Source of the DNA: Enterobacter mori LMG 25706 | Lineage (GTDB): Bacteria; Pseudomonadota; Gammaproteobacteria; Enterobacterales; Enterobacteriaceae | Assembly (NCBI RefSeq): GCF_000211415.1 | Contig: NZ_GL890776.1 | Span: 119,975 to 175,115 of the forward strand | DNA: 55,141 nt | Direction of reading: 5' to 3' | Shown: in pieces, positions 25,347-34,907 of the stretch | How positions within the stretch are numbered: the stretch's first letter is position 1 | How the letters are laid out: each line of letters starts with the position of its first letter | Translations under genes and position numbers: made by a program | Notes under the pieces: generated by a model | Databases searched by the model: none | Told to the model about the DNA's origin: nothing | The model's input: the letters and a program-made list of their open reading frames with translations, nothing else

Positions 25347-26942
25347 TCAGTTATCCATAAAAGGTAACTTTTTGCGCGTAACCGACGCAGGTTTATTTGC
25401 CGCTTTTGCCATTGCTTCCCCAATCTCTGCGCACTCTGCGAGCCCCTGGACAAAGGGGTGGTCGTGCATCAGCCACGGTATCGCACCAAAGGCAATACGT
25501 CCGCGAAGCGTATCGGGTGCCAGCAGTGTGTAATCTTCACCAACATCGGGTATGTCGTCGCCTGTCGTTTGTAGCAGTTTACGCAAGGACGGGAAGGGTA
25601 AATCTTCTGTCTTGAGGGGTTTCTGCCCGCGCGCATCAATAAAGACGTCGAAGCGGTAGCGGTGCTCTTTGGTGGTAATGACCGTTTCAGCACTACCGAT
25701 ATCCAGAGTGTAATCCTCACCCAATGCCACTACGCTTATGATCCCCGCCTCGCGCAAGGCAAGCAGCCTGCGAATAGACTGAGGGGGGATGGCGGCATAG
25801 TTATCAATAAACACGCGCTCCAGCCCGGCTTTGAACCGCGCTCTGTCCTTTTCGTTCAGGGCGGGTACGATTTCTGCAACGATCTCGTGCAGGCGAAGTA
25901 TGGTATAGCGCCAGGCTACGGTGCGCCGTTCACGTTTGTTTCGCTCGACCTCTTTAAGATTCTCTTCTGCCCAGGTAAAGGGACCGTGCTGTTTACGCTC
26001 TTCAAACCACGCCTCGCGAAGGCTGTCTGCGTCCCGTTGCCTCAGCGATATGGCCTCGCACCACGCCGGGTCGGCAAGTTCAAGCTCTTTAACCATCAGG
26101 GCGAAGATGCGGTCCAGCAAGCCGTCTGCTCCTTTAGCAATCTCGGTTTGAACCACGAATTCGGTCAGTACCGACAGCGGCTCGTAAGGGATCGGGCAGT
26201 AAAAATCGGCCTCTGGTAAAATGCCGGTCCGGGACATCAGGACAATTTTTAGCGCCTCGCTTCCTTTATCCAGAATGAACGCGTCGTCCACAAACTGACC
26301 ATGCTGCATCACCACCGCCATGGCCGCGTCCAGGCCGCTCAAAGACGTTCCCATAATGCCCACCTTGCAGGGGCGGATTTCGGCGTCCATGAGTCCTGAC
26401 CACGGGCTTGGGAAGAACGTGCGCGTGGCTTCATCTTCGTCTGGCCAGACGTGACCGGTGGCGATAACCGCAAGGTCATACCGATCGGCGAGCGCATCAC
26501 CGTTAACTGAAAGCGTGATGGCGTTTGAGTTGACCTCGATATCTGTGACTTCCGAGGATTCGTGGATCTCGACCTTGAATCCTAATTTTTTAGCCTCTTT
26601 TACAACCGTGAGAAAGCTGTCGCGGAAATACTCACCCAGCAGGAGTCGGGGCAGGAACTGTCGGTCATGCAAACGGGCTTTATCAACCTTAAAGCGCGCC
26701 AGATGGGCTTCGCTCTGGCCCTTAAGCCAGTCGAGATAGGTCATAAAAATGGGCGGGATTTCAATGCTTGCAATGTTCGCCAGCATCAGACGAGAGTTTT
26801 CGTCGTCGTTATAGGGCATACCCACGCCAGCTTCCTCAGCTTGTTCAAAGACGGAGACCGAAAGCGGCTGCGGATTTTTAAGCAGTGCGTAAAAGGTGTA
26901 AATCCCTGTTGGGCCGGAGCCAATAATCGCGATTTTCTTCAT
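25347..26942 (-). CDS. ydhS: FAD/NAD(P)-binding protein YdhS
   Basis: A 531-residue flavoprotein-like protein. The N-terminal dinucleotide-binding motif GSGPTGIYTF follows MKKIAII, and a second motif GIMGTSLSGLDAA at about 200-212 is the NAD(P)-type fold; ATGHVWPDE is a family hallmark. I chose the ATG at 26942, preceded by AGGAAG, over the one 27 bp upstream, which lacks a ribosome site. It lies downstream of two tRNA-Val genes, as in E. coli, but ydhR and the ydhVWXYTU cluster of K-12 are absent. Substrate unknown. Confidence 0.85.
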   Translation of the reverse strand: MKKIAIIGSGPTGIYTFYALLKNPQPLSVSVFEQAEEAGVGMPYNDDENSRLMLANIASIEIPPIFMTYLDWLKGQSEAHLARFKVDKARLHDRQFLPRLLLGEYFRDSFLTVVKEAKKLGFKVEIHESSEVTDIEVNSNAITLSVNGDALADRYDLAVIATGHVWPDEDEATRTFFPSPWSGLMDAEIRPCKVGIMGTSLSGLDAAMAVVMQHGQFVDDAFILDKGSEALKIVLMSRTGILPEADFYCPIPYEPLSVLTEFVVQTEIAKGADGLLDRIFALMVKELELADPAWCEAISLRQRDADSLREAWFEERKQHGPFTWAEENLKEVERNKRERRTVAWRYTILRLHEIVAEIVPALNEKDRARFKAGLERVFIDNYAAIPPQSIRRLLALREAGIISVVALGEDYTLDIGSAETVITTKEHRYRFDVFIDARGQKPLKTEDLPFPSLRKLLQTTGDDIPDVGEDYTLLAPDTLRGRIAFGAIPWLMHDHPFVQGLAECAEIGEAMAKAANKPASVTRKKLPFMDN

Positions 26943-27041
26943 CGGCGTTCTTCCTGCTTTTTTTGTCATGAGAAAAGCGTAGCAGGAGAATAATTAAGAA
27001 ATCAGGAGATTGAGATAATTCAGAACATAAAGAGAGGATTT

Positions 27042-27067
27042 GCACCATTTCAGGACTGAAATGGTGC
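27042..27067 (-). other. Perfect inverted repeat overlapping the 3' end of tRNA-Val
   Basis: GCACCATTTCA (27042-27052) and TGAAATGGTGC (27057-27067) form an 11-bp stem with a 4-nt loop. On the tRNA strand the left arm begins with the tRNA's own 3'-terminal GCACCA, so the precursor could fold its CCA end into a hairpin with the trailer. The sequence downstream (CAAATCCTCTCTTT) is only weakly T-rich. It may serve as terminator or as a processing signal. Confidence 0.6.
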
Positions 27068-27133
27068 GTCCGAGTGGACTCGAACCACCGACCCCCACCA
27101 TGTCAAGGTGGTGCTCTAACCAACTGCGGACGC
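27062..27133 (-). pseudogene. valV: tRNA-Val (GAC) lacking positions 8-12 of the D-arm
   Basis: This 72-nt gene has an intact acceptor stem (GCGTCCG / CGGACGC), anticodon arm with GAC, T-arm and encoded CCA. Compared with the intact neighbour and the E. coli valV sequence it lacks five bases, TAGCT, between the acceptor stem and the D-loop (GCGTCCG runs straight into CAGTTGG). These are U8, A9 and three bases of the D-stem; the 3' D-stem strand GAGC has lost its partner. The RNA probably cannot fold normally. Either the gene is decayed, covered by the second copy, or the sequence has a local error. Confidence 0.8.
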
Positions 27134-27137
27134 AGAA

Positions 27138-27214
27138 TGGTGCGTTCAATTGGACTCGAACCAACGACCCCCACCATGTCAAGGTGGTGCTCTAACCAAC
27201 TGAGCTATGAACGC
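27138..27214 (-). tRNA. valW: tRNA-Val (GAC)
   Basis: A complete 77-nt tRNA including encoded CCA. The acceptor stem pairs GCGTTCA with TGAACGC, the D-arm (GCTC / GAGC), anticodon stem with GAC loop, variable loop and T-arm (GGTTCGAGTCC) are all regular. It reads valine codon GTC/GTT. It is the first of a tandem pair, 4 bp before the damaged copy, and matches the E. coli valVW locus. Confidence 0.97.
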
Positions 27215-27242
27215 AACGTGTTGTCGGTGACAACGGGGACGA

Positions 27243-27271
27243 ATATTAGCGGCACAGCATCGTTGAGGCAA
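27243..27271 (-). promoter_or_regulatory. Promoter of the tRNA-Val pair
   Basis: On the minus strand, TTGCCT (27266-27271) and TAATAT (27243-27248) are separated by exactly 17 bp. A GC-rich discriminator (CGTCCCCG) follows, typical of stringently controlled tRNA promoters. Confidence 0.8.
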
Positions 27272-27367
27272 GAGGGAAAACGCATTTTTCTCTCTGAATT
27301 CACGCGATTGCTTCATTACCGCGCAAAGTGAAGAGAAAGTAGCCGCCAGCTGGCGGCTACTGCCTGT

Positions 27368-28741
27368 TTAACGTGCGGCGCGTTGCAAAATGACCGTAGA
27401 AGGCTGGCGTTGCAGAAAACGCATACGCAGCATCATCATGATGGCCGCAGAGGTCAGACCGATGATAAAGCCCATCCAGAACCCTGCCGGACCCATGCGA
27501 TCCACCACCAGGTCGGTAAGCGCCAGGATGTAGCCTGTCGGCAGTCCCAACACCCAATAGGCGATAAAGGTAATAAAGAAAATTGAGCGCGTATCTTTAT
27601 ATCCGCGCAGCACGCCGCTGCCAATCACCTGGATGGAGTCAGAGATCTGGTAAATCGCGGCCAGCAGCATCAGGTGCGACGCCAGCGTGACGACTTCCGG
27701 ATTGTCGTTGTAGAGCAGCGCAATCTGCTCGCGTAATGCAACGGTAAAGAGCGCCGTACAGACGGCCATGCAGACGCCGACGCCCAGCCCGGTCCGGGCG
27801 GCCGTTTGCGCATCTAGCGTTGACCCCTGGCCCAGACGGAACCCTACGCGAATCGTCACCGCCGCGGCCAGCGACATCGGCAGGACGAACATCAGGGAAC
27901 TGAAGTTCAGCGCAATCTGGTGGCCCGCGACATCAATAATGCCCAGCGGGGAGACCAGCAGGGCGACCACGGCAAACAGGGTCACTTCGAAGAACAGCGC
28001 CAGCGCGATAGGCAGCCCTAACTGCACCAGGCGCGTCATGATGTTCCAGTCCGGCGTGCTAAATCTTTTCTCGTTGCGAATATCGCGCATGGAACGGGCG
28101 CGTTTTACAAAGGTGATCATCGAGAAGAACATCACCCAGTAAACGGCTGCCGTCGCCACGCCGCACCCGACGCCGCCCAGTTCCGGCATGCCGAAGTGGC
28201 CGTAAATAAAGATGTAATTCACCGGGATATTGACCAGCAGACCGATAAAGCCCATCACCATACCGGGCTTGGTTTTTGCCAGACCTTCACACTGGTTACG
28301 CGCGACCTGGAAAAAGAGGTAGCCAGGCGCGCCCCAGAGCAGCGCGCGCAGATAGCCCACGGCTTTATCCGCCAGCGCCGGGTCGATGTTATGCATCGCG
28401 CGGATGATATGCCCGGCGTTCCAGAGCACCACCATAATCAGCACGGAGACAAACCCTGCCAGCCAAAAACCCTGGCGAACCTGGTGGGCAATGCGCTCGC
28501 GGCGGCCCGAGCCGTTCAGCTGTGCAATAACTGGCGTGAGCGCGAGCAGTAAACCGTGACCAAACAGGATGGCCGGTAGCCAGATAGATGTGCCGATTGC
28601 CACGGCAGCCATATCGGTGGCGCTGTAGCCACCTGCCATTACCGTATCCACAAATCCCATTGCGGTTTGGGCCACTTGCGCGATGATCACTGGTATAGCC
28701 AGTGCCAATAACTGGCGCGCTTCATTCATGTACTTCTGCAC
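27368..28741 (-). CDS. mdtK: MATE multidrug efflux pump MdtK (NorM)
   Basis: A 457-residue inner membrane transporter with twelve predicted membrane segments, the E. coli length. It exports cationic drugs, fluoroquinolones and other compounds in exchange for Na+ or H+. Family features include [20 protein letters not shown] and the paired halves with [15 protein letters not shown]. It reads divergently from ribC, as in E. coli. Confidence 0.95.
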   Translation of the reverse strand: MQKYMNEARQLLALAIPVIIAQVAQTAMGFVDTVMAGGYSATDMAAVAIGTSIWLPAILFGHGLLLALTPVIAQLNGSGRRERIAHQVRQGFWLAGFVSVLIMVVLWNAGHIIRAMHNIDPALADKAVGYLRALLWGAPGYLFFQVARNQCEGLAKTKPGMVMGFIGLLVNIPVNYIFIYGHFGMPELGGVGCGVATAAVYWVMFFSMITFVKRARSMRDIRNEKRFSTPDWNIMTRLVQLGLPIALALFFEVTLFAVVALLVSPLGIIDVAGHQIALNFSSLMFVLPMSLAAAVTIRVGFRLGQGSTLDAQTAARTGLGVGVCMAVCTALFTVALREQIALLYNDNPEVVTLASHLMLLAAIYQISDSIQVIGSGVLRGYKDTRSIFFITFIAYWVLGLPTGYILALTDLVVDRMGPAGFWMGFIIGLTSAAIMMMLRMRFLQRQPSTVILQRAAR

Positions 28742-28966
28742 GTGAACACCTTTATTTTGTAGTTATTTGAGAGACTAAAAAAGCCGCCGTAACTGGCAGC
28801 AAGAAGAAAATGCAGGGGGGTGCCAGCTATTGTAGCGGGCTTTAACTATTTATCTAGTGAAAAAATCGCCAGAAAATGCGCTCCACTGGCAACCTGTTTT
28901 TCCAACTGTTATTGTGATGGGATTAAACGGTGTCACCACCGTCCGGAAAAAACAGGAGTTGTAAGC

Positions 28967-29608
28967 ATGTTTACTGGTATTGTGCAGGGCACCGCCAAAG
29001 TGGTGTCCATTGATGAAAAACCCAATTTCCGAACTCACGTGGTTGAGCTGCCGGAATATATGCTCGACGGCATAGAGACCGGCGCCTCGATTGCACATAA
29101 CGGCTGCTGCCTGACGGTGACCGAAATTAACGGTAACCAGATTAGCTTTGATTTAATGAAAGAGACGCTGCGTATCACCAACCTGGGTGAACTGGTGGTT
29201 GGGGATACCGTCAACGTTGAGCGCGCGGCGAAGTTCAGCGACGAGATCGGCGGCCATCTGATGTCGGGCCACATCATGACCACCGCCGAGGTCGCAAAAA
29301 TTGTGACCTCGGAAAATAACCGTCAAATCTGGTTTAAAGTTCAGGATCCCGCATTAATGAAATACATCCTGTATAAAGGATTTATTGGTATTGATGGGAT
29401 TAGTCTGACGGTCGGAGAAGTGACGCCGACGCGCTTTTGCGTGCATTTAATTCCCGAAACGCTGCAGCGCACAACGCTGGGCGCAAAAAAACTGGGGCAT
29501 CGCGTGAATATCGAAATCGATCCGCAAACCCAGGCGGTTGTGGATACCGTTGAACGCGTCCTGGCGGCAAAAGAGGCGGCGATAATAAAAGCCGTTGAGG
29601 AAGAATAA
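28967..29608 (+). CDS. ribC: Riboflavin synthase alpha subunit
   Basis: A 213-residue enzyme that dismutates two 6,7-dimethyl-8-ribityllumazine molecules to riboflavin. Two homologous lumazine-binding domains (about 1-90 and 98-190) are visible, with the N-terminus [10 protein letters not shown]. The ATG at 28967, behind AGGAG, gives the E. coli length; a frame opening at 28820 is not used. A small hairpin (ACGGTG / CACCGT, 28927-28942) lies in the leader. No FMN riboswitch is visible, as expected since that controls ribB. Confidence 0.96.
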   Translation: MFTGIVQGTAKVVSIDEKPNFRTHVVELPEYMLDGIETGASIAHNGCCLTVTEINGNQISFDLMKETLRITNLGELVVGDTVNVERAAKFSDEIGGHLMSGHIMTTAEVAKIVTSENNRQIWFKVQDPALMKYILYKGFIGIDGISLTVGEVTPTRFCVHLIPETLQRTTLGAKKLGHRVNIEIDPQTQAVVDTVERVLAAKEAAIIKAVEEE

Positions 29609-29640
29609 AAAATAACCCCGGATATCCGGGGTTATTTTTT
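29607..29640. terminator. Bidirectional terminator between ribC and cfa
   Basis: A long perfect palindrome centred at 29623/29624, with the core TAACCCCGGA / TCCGGGGTTA flanked by an A-run and a T-run. It serves both convergent genes. Confidence 0.93.
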
Positions 29641-30788
29641 TAGCGGGCGACACGTAATCCGTGTTCAATGCCGCGACTGAAAACAACCTGCCAGAGCTGA
29701 ATATCCCGCGCACGGAACGCACCCGCACAGGCATTCAGGTAATAGCTAAACATGCGTTTGAACCGTTCGGAATAGTTGTCTGCAATCTCAGGCCAGGCTT
29801 CCTGAAAACGGGAGTGCCATGCCATCAATGTGGTGTCGTAATCCGCGCCGAAGTTATGCCAGTCTTCCACAATGAAGTGGGGCTCGCTGGCGTTAGCAAT
29901 CTGGCGCACGGACGGTAAACAGCCATTCGGAAAGATGTATTTATTGATCCACGGGTCCACGTTATTGTCGGTGCGTTTAGAACCAATGGTATGGAGCAGG
30001 AAAATGCCGTCAGGCTTCAGGTTTCGGTCGGCAACGTCAAAATAGGTTCTGTAGTTTTTCGGACCCACGTGCTCGAACATGCCAACGGAAACGATGCGGT
30101 CGAACTGTTCGTTCAGGTCGCGGTAGTCCTGAAGCCGAATATCGACATCCAGCTCCTGGCAACGTGTCTGAGCCATTTTTTGTTGCTCAGCTGAAATCGT
30201 CACACCCACAACGCTGGCACCGTAATGCTTCGCCATGAAATACGCCAGACCGCCCCAGCCGCAGCCGATATCCAGCACGCGCATACCCGGTTTTAACTGC
30301 AGCTTCTCGCAGATTAGACGCAGTTTATCTTGCTGCGCCTCTTCAAGCGTTGTGGCCTTTTTCCAATAGCCGCAGGAATATTGCATTAAGGGATCGAGCA
30401 TACGACTGAACAGGTCATTACCGAGATCGTAGTGCTCTTTACCGACGATCCATGCCCGCTTTTTACTTTGCAGATTGAACAGTCGAGCGGAGGCGATACG
30501 CAGCGTGTCTTTGAAGTGGCGAGGGAGCTGATTTTCAAGACCGGCGCGCAATACGCTGGAGAAAAACATGTCCAGCCGTTCACACTCCCACCAGCCGTCC
30601 ATATAGCTTTCGCCCAGGCCTAACGATCCCTCCTGCAAGACGCGTTTAAAAAAATCGGGATGTTTGACCTGCGGATCGGCGGGGGAAGACCCATTAATCG
30701 TGATGCCCGCACGCCCCAACAGTTCACTGACGATCCGGGACCAGTTATCGTCCGGAACGCTGACTTCTTCTATACACGATGAACTCAT
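29640..30788 (-). CDS. cfa: Cyclopropane-fatty-acyl-phospholipid synthase
   Basis: A 382-residue SAM-dependent enzyme that methylenates unsaturated acyl chains of membrane phospholipids on entry to stationary phase and in acid stress. The SAM motif VLDIGCGWGGL and GMFEHVGPKNY are present, and length equals E. coli Cfa. The N-terminus MSSSCIEEVSVPDDNW is conserved. A possible sigma-S -10 (TCTACGCT on the minus strand, about 30828-30835) lies close to the gene, matching the known proximal RpoS promoter of E. coli. Confidence 0.97.
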   Translation of the reverse strand: MSSSCIEEVSVPDDNWSRIVSELLGRAGITINGSSPADPQVKHPDFFKRVLQEGSLGLGESYMDGWWECERLDMFFSSVLRAGLENQLPRHFKDTLRIASARLFNLQSKKRAWIVGKEHYDLGNDLFSRMLDPLMQYSCGYWKKATTLEEAQQDKLRLICEKLQLKPGMRVLDIGCGWGGLAYFMAKHYGASVVGVTISAEQQKMAQTRCQELDVDIRLQDYRDLNEQFDRIVSVGMFEHVGPKNYRTYFDVADRNLKPDGIFLLHTIGSKRTDNNVDPWINKYIFPNGCLPSVRQIANASEPHFIVEDWHNFGADYDTTLMAWHSRFQEAWPEIADNYSERFKRMFSYYLNACAGAFRARDIQLWQVVFSRGIEHGLRVAR

Positions 30789-31087
30789 AGCTTCTCCATC
30801 ACCTTGCTGTGATCAGAACCTTAAAACAGCGTAGACGCTTTTTTGGGTTTGTGAGAAATCTCACGGTAAATGCCCGCGAGGCTAATATCCGACGTAGAAC
30901 AGAGGAAGGGAGATAACCCTTGCCGAAAAGCCTTCCATGGTAAAACGGGAGCACTCCGGCTCCCGTTAACACTTAATATTTATCGTATTTAATCGAACCA
31001 AATTTAGTATAGGCCTCAAAATTTGGTGATTCAATAGAAAATTCTTAGCAACCTAATCACTGTGTCTTAACATAATTTCTGGTGCGA
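30789..31087. other. Intergenic region between cfa and punC
   Basis: About 300 bp without a gene. It holds the cfa promoter region (a sigma-S-like -10 at about 30828-30835 on the minus strand) and, at 30944-30967, the terminator of punC. In E. coli cfa has a distal promoter giving a long leader that small RNAs target; I cannot delimit one here by eye. Confidence 0.4.
30940..30967 (-). terminator. Terminator of punC
   Basis: AACGGGAG (30944-30951) pairs with CTCCCGTT (30960-30967) with an 8-nt loop; on the minus strand it is followed by TTA. It lies about 120 bp after the punC stop. Confidence 0.55.
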
Positions 31088-32287
31088 TTATGCGTGCGAC
31101 GTTTCCACTTTCTGCCGCGCATTCTGCTCGCGCTGAGCGGAAGACTGCATACGGTAGCCAAGGGCAGCCAGCGCAACGGTCACCAGCATCACACTGGTGG
31201 TGGTCAGGAGCGGCGTGGCAATCAACGCAGAGACCACCAGACTCGCCAGGAAGCACAGACCCAGCTGTAACGTGTTCTGCAGCGCGGCGGCGCGTCCCGT
31301 CGCCTGTGGGAACGGACGTAACGCCTGCGCTACCACGATTGGGTAAATAGCACCGTTAGCGACCGCCATGACGCAGAACGGAATCAAAATTTCGGTCAGG
31401 CCCGTACCCGGAATAAACCCGACGGCCCATGTGCCGAAAACGCTTAACGCGAACAGCACCAGTAGCCAGGGCAGCATCTGCTGGCCTTCCCACTTCTGCA
31501 GCGCTGCACGACAGCCGTAGCCGCCGACCAGGAAAGCGATGGTCTGTGGAACATAACTCAGGCCGATTGCCGCCGGGCTGTATCCCATATCGTGCAGAAT
31601 GAACGGCGAGCCAGTCAGCCACGCGAAGAAACTGGCGGAACAGGCCGCGTAAATCAGGACGTTGCCACGATACGCTTTTGAACGCAGCAGCGAGGCAAAG
31701 GTAATCGGCTTCGCGTCAGGATGCGTCTCTTTTTTATGCGCAGGCTTGAGGAAAAACGCAGGCAGCATCAGTATCAGCGTGATGGCAAAGAGCGTGGCGA
31801 AGATCGCCTGCCAGTCGAAATGGGCCAGGATCCAGCTTCCGAGCAACGGTGCAAGGGCAGGCGAGAGACCGACCAGCGGCATAATGGTGGCGAAAATTCG
31901 GTTAGTGCGGGATGCAGGATAATAATCGGTCACCAGCGCCTGCCAGGTGACCGCTGCAGCACAGACGCCAACGGCCTGAATGAATCGCAGTACCAGCAGC
32001 CAGGTAGCATCGCGTACCCACAGCATGCCCAGGCAGCCCACGGCAAAAATAGCCAGACCCAGCAGCAGCACGGGTTTACGACCAAAGCGGTCGGAGAGTG
32101 GCCCCCAGAGGAGTTGTGCGAAGGCAAAACCGGCGAGGAACAGGCTCAGGCTGGCGCTGATAGCGGCTGCGGGGGTTTGCAAATCTTCCTGCATCGCGGC
32201 AAATGCGGGCAGATACATGTCGGTCGCTAAAAAGCCCAGCACGCTTAAGCCGCCGAGCCAGACTAAAAATCCTTTCCTGGGTTGCAT
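31088..32287 (-). CDS. punC: MFS transporter PunC (YdhC)
   Basis: A 399-residue Bcr/CflA-type major facilitator with twelve membrane segments. MFS signatures include [11 protein letters not shown] between segments 2 and 3 and [17 protein letters not shown]. coli YdhC was renamed PunC for its link to purine nucleoside transport and is activated by the divergent regulator PunR. The 114-bp gap to punR is the shared control region. Confidence 0.9.
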   Translation of the reverse strand: MQPRKGFLVWLGGLSVLGFLATDMYLPAFAAMQEDLQTPAAAISASLSLFLAGFAFAQLLWGPLSDRFGRKPVLLLGLAIFAVGCLGMLWVRDATWLLVLRFIQAVGVCAAAVTWQALVTDYYPASRTNRIFATIMPLVGLSPALAPLLGSWILAHFDWQAIFATLFAITLILMLPAFFLKPAHKKETHPDAKPITFASLLRSKAYRGNVLIYAACSASFFAWLTGSPFILHDMGYSPAAIGLSYVPQTIAFLVGGYGCRAALQKWEGQQMLPWLLVLFALSVFGTWAVGFIPGTGLTEILIPFCVMAVANGAIYPIVVAQALRPFPQATGRAAALQNTLQLGLCFLASLVVSALIATPLLTTTSVMLVTVALAALGYRMQSSAQREQNARQKVETSHA

Positions 32288-32401
32288 TGTTTTATTCTCC
32301 TGAGGAGGCAGGTGTACGTTGGCGCAGAGTGTAGGGAGTGCAAAGCGGCTTGTGAAACGCTAATATTTGCTGAGTGCATTCAAATTTTTTGCAGGCAGAA
32401 C

Positions 32402-33313
32402 ATGTGGTCAGATTATTCTCTTGAAGTTGTGGATGCTGTTGCCCGTAACGGCAGTTTCACCGGTGCCGCGCAGGAGTTACACCGCGTACCCTCGGCGATC
32501 AGTTACACCGTGCGTCAGCTGGAAGAGTGGCTGGCGGTTCCGCTGTTCGAGCGGCGTCATCGCGACGTGGAATTAACGCCTGCAGGCGCGTGGTTTTTGA
32601 AGGAAGGGCGTTCTGTCATCAAAAAAATGCAGATCACCCGCGAGCAGTGTCAGCAGATCGCTAACGGCTGGCGAGGCCATCTCTCCATTGCGGTGGATAA
32701 TATCGTTAAGCCGGAACGGACCCGGCAAATGATCGTGGATTTCTATCGTCATTTTTCTGATGTCGAACTGCGGGTCTCCCAGGAGGTATTCAACGGCGTC
32801 TGGGATGCGCTGGCGGATGGCAGGGTGGAGATGGCGATTGGTGCTACGCAGGCGATCCCCGTTGGGGGACGCTATGCGTTTCGCGACATGGGGATGCTGA
32901 GCTGGACCTGCGTTGTCGCCCGCGAACATCCGCTGGCGGCAATGGAAGGCCCGCTCAGCGATGACACGCTGCGCAACTGGCCGTCGCTGGTGCTGGAAGA
33001 TACCTCGCGCTCGCTGCCCAAGCGCATCACCTGGCTCCTGGACAACCAGCGCCGCGTGGTGGCCCCTGACTGGGAATCGTCGGCAACCTGTCTTTCTGCG
33101 GGGCTGTGCGTGGCGATGGTGCCCGTTCACTTCGCGCGTCCGCGCATCGATACCGGAGAGTGGACAGCGCTGACGCTGGAAAATCCGTTCCCGGATGCGG
33201 CCTGCTGTCTGACCTGGCAGCAAAACGACGTATCGCCTGCGATGGCCTGGCTTCTGGATTATCTGGGAGACAGTGAAACGTTGAATCGGGAGTGGCTACG
33301 GGAGCCAGCATAA
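32402..33313 (+). CDS. punR: LysR-family regulator PunR (YdhB)
   Basis: A 303-residue LysR-type activator of punC in E. coli. The N-terminal winged helix (about 1-60) contains LEVVDAVARNGSFTGAAQEL and SYTVRQLEEWLAVPLFERR; the rest is a substrate-binding domain. The start at 32402 (MWSDYSLEV) matches E. coli; an earlier in-frame ATG at 32282 falls inside the punC start and is rejected. It is slightly shorter than the K-12 protein (310) at the C-terminus. Confidence 0.92.
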   Translation: MWSDYSLEVVDAVARNGSFTGAAQELHRVPSAISYTVRQLEEWLAVPLFERRHRDVELTPAGAWFLKEGRSVIKKMQITREQCQQIANGWRGHLSIAVDNIVKPERTRQMIVDFYRHFSDVELRVSQEVFNGVWDALADGRVEMAIGATQAIPVGGRYAFRDMGMLSWTCVVAREHPLAAMEGPLSDDTLRNWPSLVLEDTSRSLPKRITWLLDNQRRVVAPDWESSATCLSAGLCVAMVPVHFARPRIDTGEWTALTLENPFPDAACCLTWQQNDVSPAMAWLLDYLGDSETLNREWLREPA

Positions 33314-33329
33314 CTGGCTCCGTAAGCGA

Positions 33330-34355
33330 TTAACGGCGATAGTCGCGGAAAGGACCGTCCGCCACGGAGCGGCGCTCGATGAGGCGCGGGTGAACTTCAA
33401 TCGACTGGGATTCTTCACGCTTGTTGACGATCCTGTCCATCAGCATGTTGAAAGCCGTTTCGCCCAGCGAGTCTTTTGGCTGGTGAATGGTGGTCAGCGC
33501 CGGGGTGAAGAAGCGCGCATTACGCACGTTGTCATACCCGATTACGGAAATATCCTGCGGCACCCGCAGGCCCAGCTCGTCGGCGGCGCAGAGTGCGCCC
33601 ATCGCCATAATATCGCCGCCACAGAAAACAGCCGTCGGGCGATGCGGTTGGGAGACAATCTGCTGCATTGCGCGGTAACCGGATTCCGGCTCAAAGTCGC
33701 CTTGAACGATCCAGTTTTCCGGCACGGTGATGAGCGCCTCTTCCATTGCCTTCATAAACCCGGCCAGACGGCCCGCACCGGTGTTGCGCTCCAGCGGACC
33801 CGGGATCACGCCAATCTCGCGGTGACCGCGTTCGATCAGATAACGACCGGCCATATAGCCGCCTTCAAAGGCATTATCGATAACGGAATCGGTGAAGTCC
33901 GCGCGCGCTTCGCCCCAGTCCATCACCACCATCGGGATGTGGCGGTACTCTTCCAGCATGGAAAGTACGGACTCTGGGTACTCGGAACACATTACCAGCA
34001 GGCCATCGACGCGCTTTTGCGCCATCATCGACAGGTAGGCGCGCTGCTTCTCAATGCTGTTCCACGCGTTGCCCAGAATCAGCGTATAGCCTTTCTGGAA
34101 GCAGTTTTTCTCAACGGCTTCGATGATTTCGGCAAAATAGGCCGCTTCACTGCTGGTCGCCAGCAAGCCAATCGACTTGGTGTGATTCACCTTCAGGCTG
34201 CGCGCAACCGCACTTGGGGAGTAATGTAACTCCTTGATCGCCGCCCAGACGGCGTTGCGCGTCTCTTCCGCGACGAAGCGGGTTTTGTTAATTACATGTG
34301 ATACGGTTGTAGTGGAAACGTTTGCGCGTTTTGCTACGTCTTTTATTGTTGCCAT
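33330..34355 (-). CDS. purR: Purine repressor PurR
   Basis: A 341-residue LacI-family repressor that binds hypoxanthine or guanine and shuts off purine synthesis genes. The [23 protein letters not shown] and hinge helix ([10 protein letters not shown]) are present, followed by the periplasmic-binding-like domain. Two PurR boxes, one upstream and one inside the first codons, indicate autoregulation as in E. coli. Confidence 0.97.
   Translation of the reverse strand: MATIKDVAKRANVSTTTVSHVINKTRFVAEETRNAVWAAIKELHYSPSAVARSLKVNHTKSIGLLATSSEAAYFAEIIEAVEKNCFQKGYTLILGNAWNSIEKQRAYLSMMAQKRVDGLLVMCSEYPESVLSMLEEYRHIPMVVMDWGEARADFTDSVIDNAFEGGYMAGRYLIERGHREIGVIPGPLERNTGAGRLAGFMKAMEEALITVPENWIVQGDFEPESGYRAMQQIVSQPHRPTAVFCGGDIMAMGALCAADELGLRVPQDISVIGYDNVRNARFFTPALTTIHQPKDSLGETAFNMLMDRIVNKREESQSIEVHPRLIERRSVADGPFRDYRR
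34312..34327. promoter_or_regulatory. PurR operator O2 inside purR
   Basis: GTGGAAACGTTTGCGC matches the PurR consensus ACGCAAACGTTTGCGT at 12 of 16 positions, including the central AAACGTTT. It lies within the first codons of purR, where E. coli has its second operator. Confidence 0.75.
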
Positions 34356-34399
34356 TCAATGTCACTCCAGACCATATCCTAAACTCCTGAAAAACTTGA

Positions 34400-34415
34400 A
34401 GGTAAACGTTTGCCT
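34400..34415. promoter_or_regulatory. PurR operator O1 upstream of purR
   Basis: AGGTAAACGTTTGCCT matches the PurR consensus at 13 of 16 positions and lies 45 bp upstream of the purR start. With O2 it would allow autorepression by PurR with purine corepressor. Confidence 0.85.
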
Positions 34416-34652
34416 TCTCTCACCCTTATTACGCAATCTTGAGTTGCGACACGCCGGGAAAACGACACAGGACGTCAGGAGGGGGTCAATGGCCGGTACG
34501 CTAATAAATTTAGCGTGGAATTTTGTCCTATCTTGATGAAAAGGGGAAGAGCTAAAGTGGATATCAGTTTAAATCCAGGAAGATTTTTGACGTAAACTGT
34601 GTAAAAATGAGCAAGCTCACTTTTCGTGGGGTGATTAAAAGGAGAAAAATTG

Positions 34653-34742
34653 ATGAGTTCCGATCTGAAGTTTTCGCTGGTGACCACCTTTATCGTGCTG
34701 GCATTGATTGTTGCCGGTGGTTTGACGGCTGCGCTGCACTGA
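34653..34742 (+). CDS. ynhF: Small membrane protein YnhF (29 aa)
   Basis: A 29-residue single-span membrane protein, MSSDLKFSLVTTFIVLALIV followed by AGGLTAALH, nearly the same as E. coli YnhF. AAAGGAG lies 11 nt before the ATG. It is between purR and ydhP, as in E. coli, where it is a known small inner membrane protein linked to stress. Function unknown. Confidence 0.92.
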   Translation: MSSDLKFSLVTTFIVLALIVAGGLTAALH

Positions 34743-34749
34743 TTTACGC

Positions 34750-34785
34750 GGGGGGAGAGTCTTCTCCCTCCTCATTTTCTTCCTA
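34750..34785 (+). terminator. Terminator after ynhF
   Basis: GGGAGA (34753-34758) pairs with TCTCCC (34763-34768) with a 4-nt loop, followed by a T-rich but interrupted tract. A plausible end for the short ynhF transcript. Confidence 0.55.
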
Positions 34786-34907
34786 TTGTTACCTCTCCGG
34801 CAAAAATCTTTTGCCAAAATGTTAACTTCTCAAATTTTGTGATTGATGTCATGCTTTTGACTTCTTAGTTCTGTGTCGCGTGATGACACGGCATCCGGAG
34901 TTGACTC

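Noticed and set aside
28820..28966. N-terminal extension of ribC
   Set aside because: Codons before 28967 do not resemble riboflavin synthase and precede a clear ribosome site; it is the divergent upstream region.
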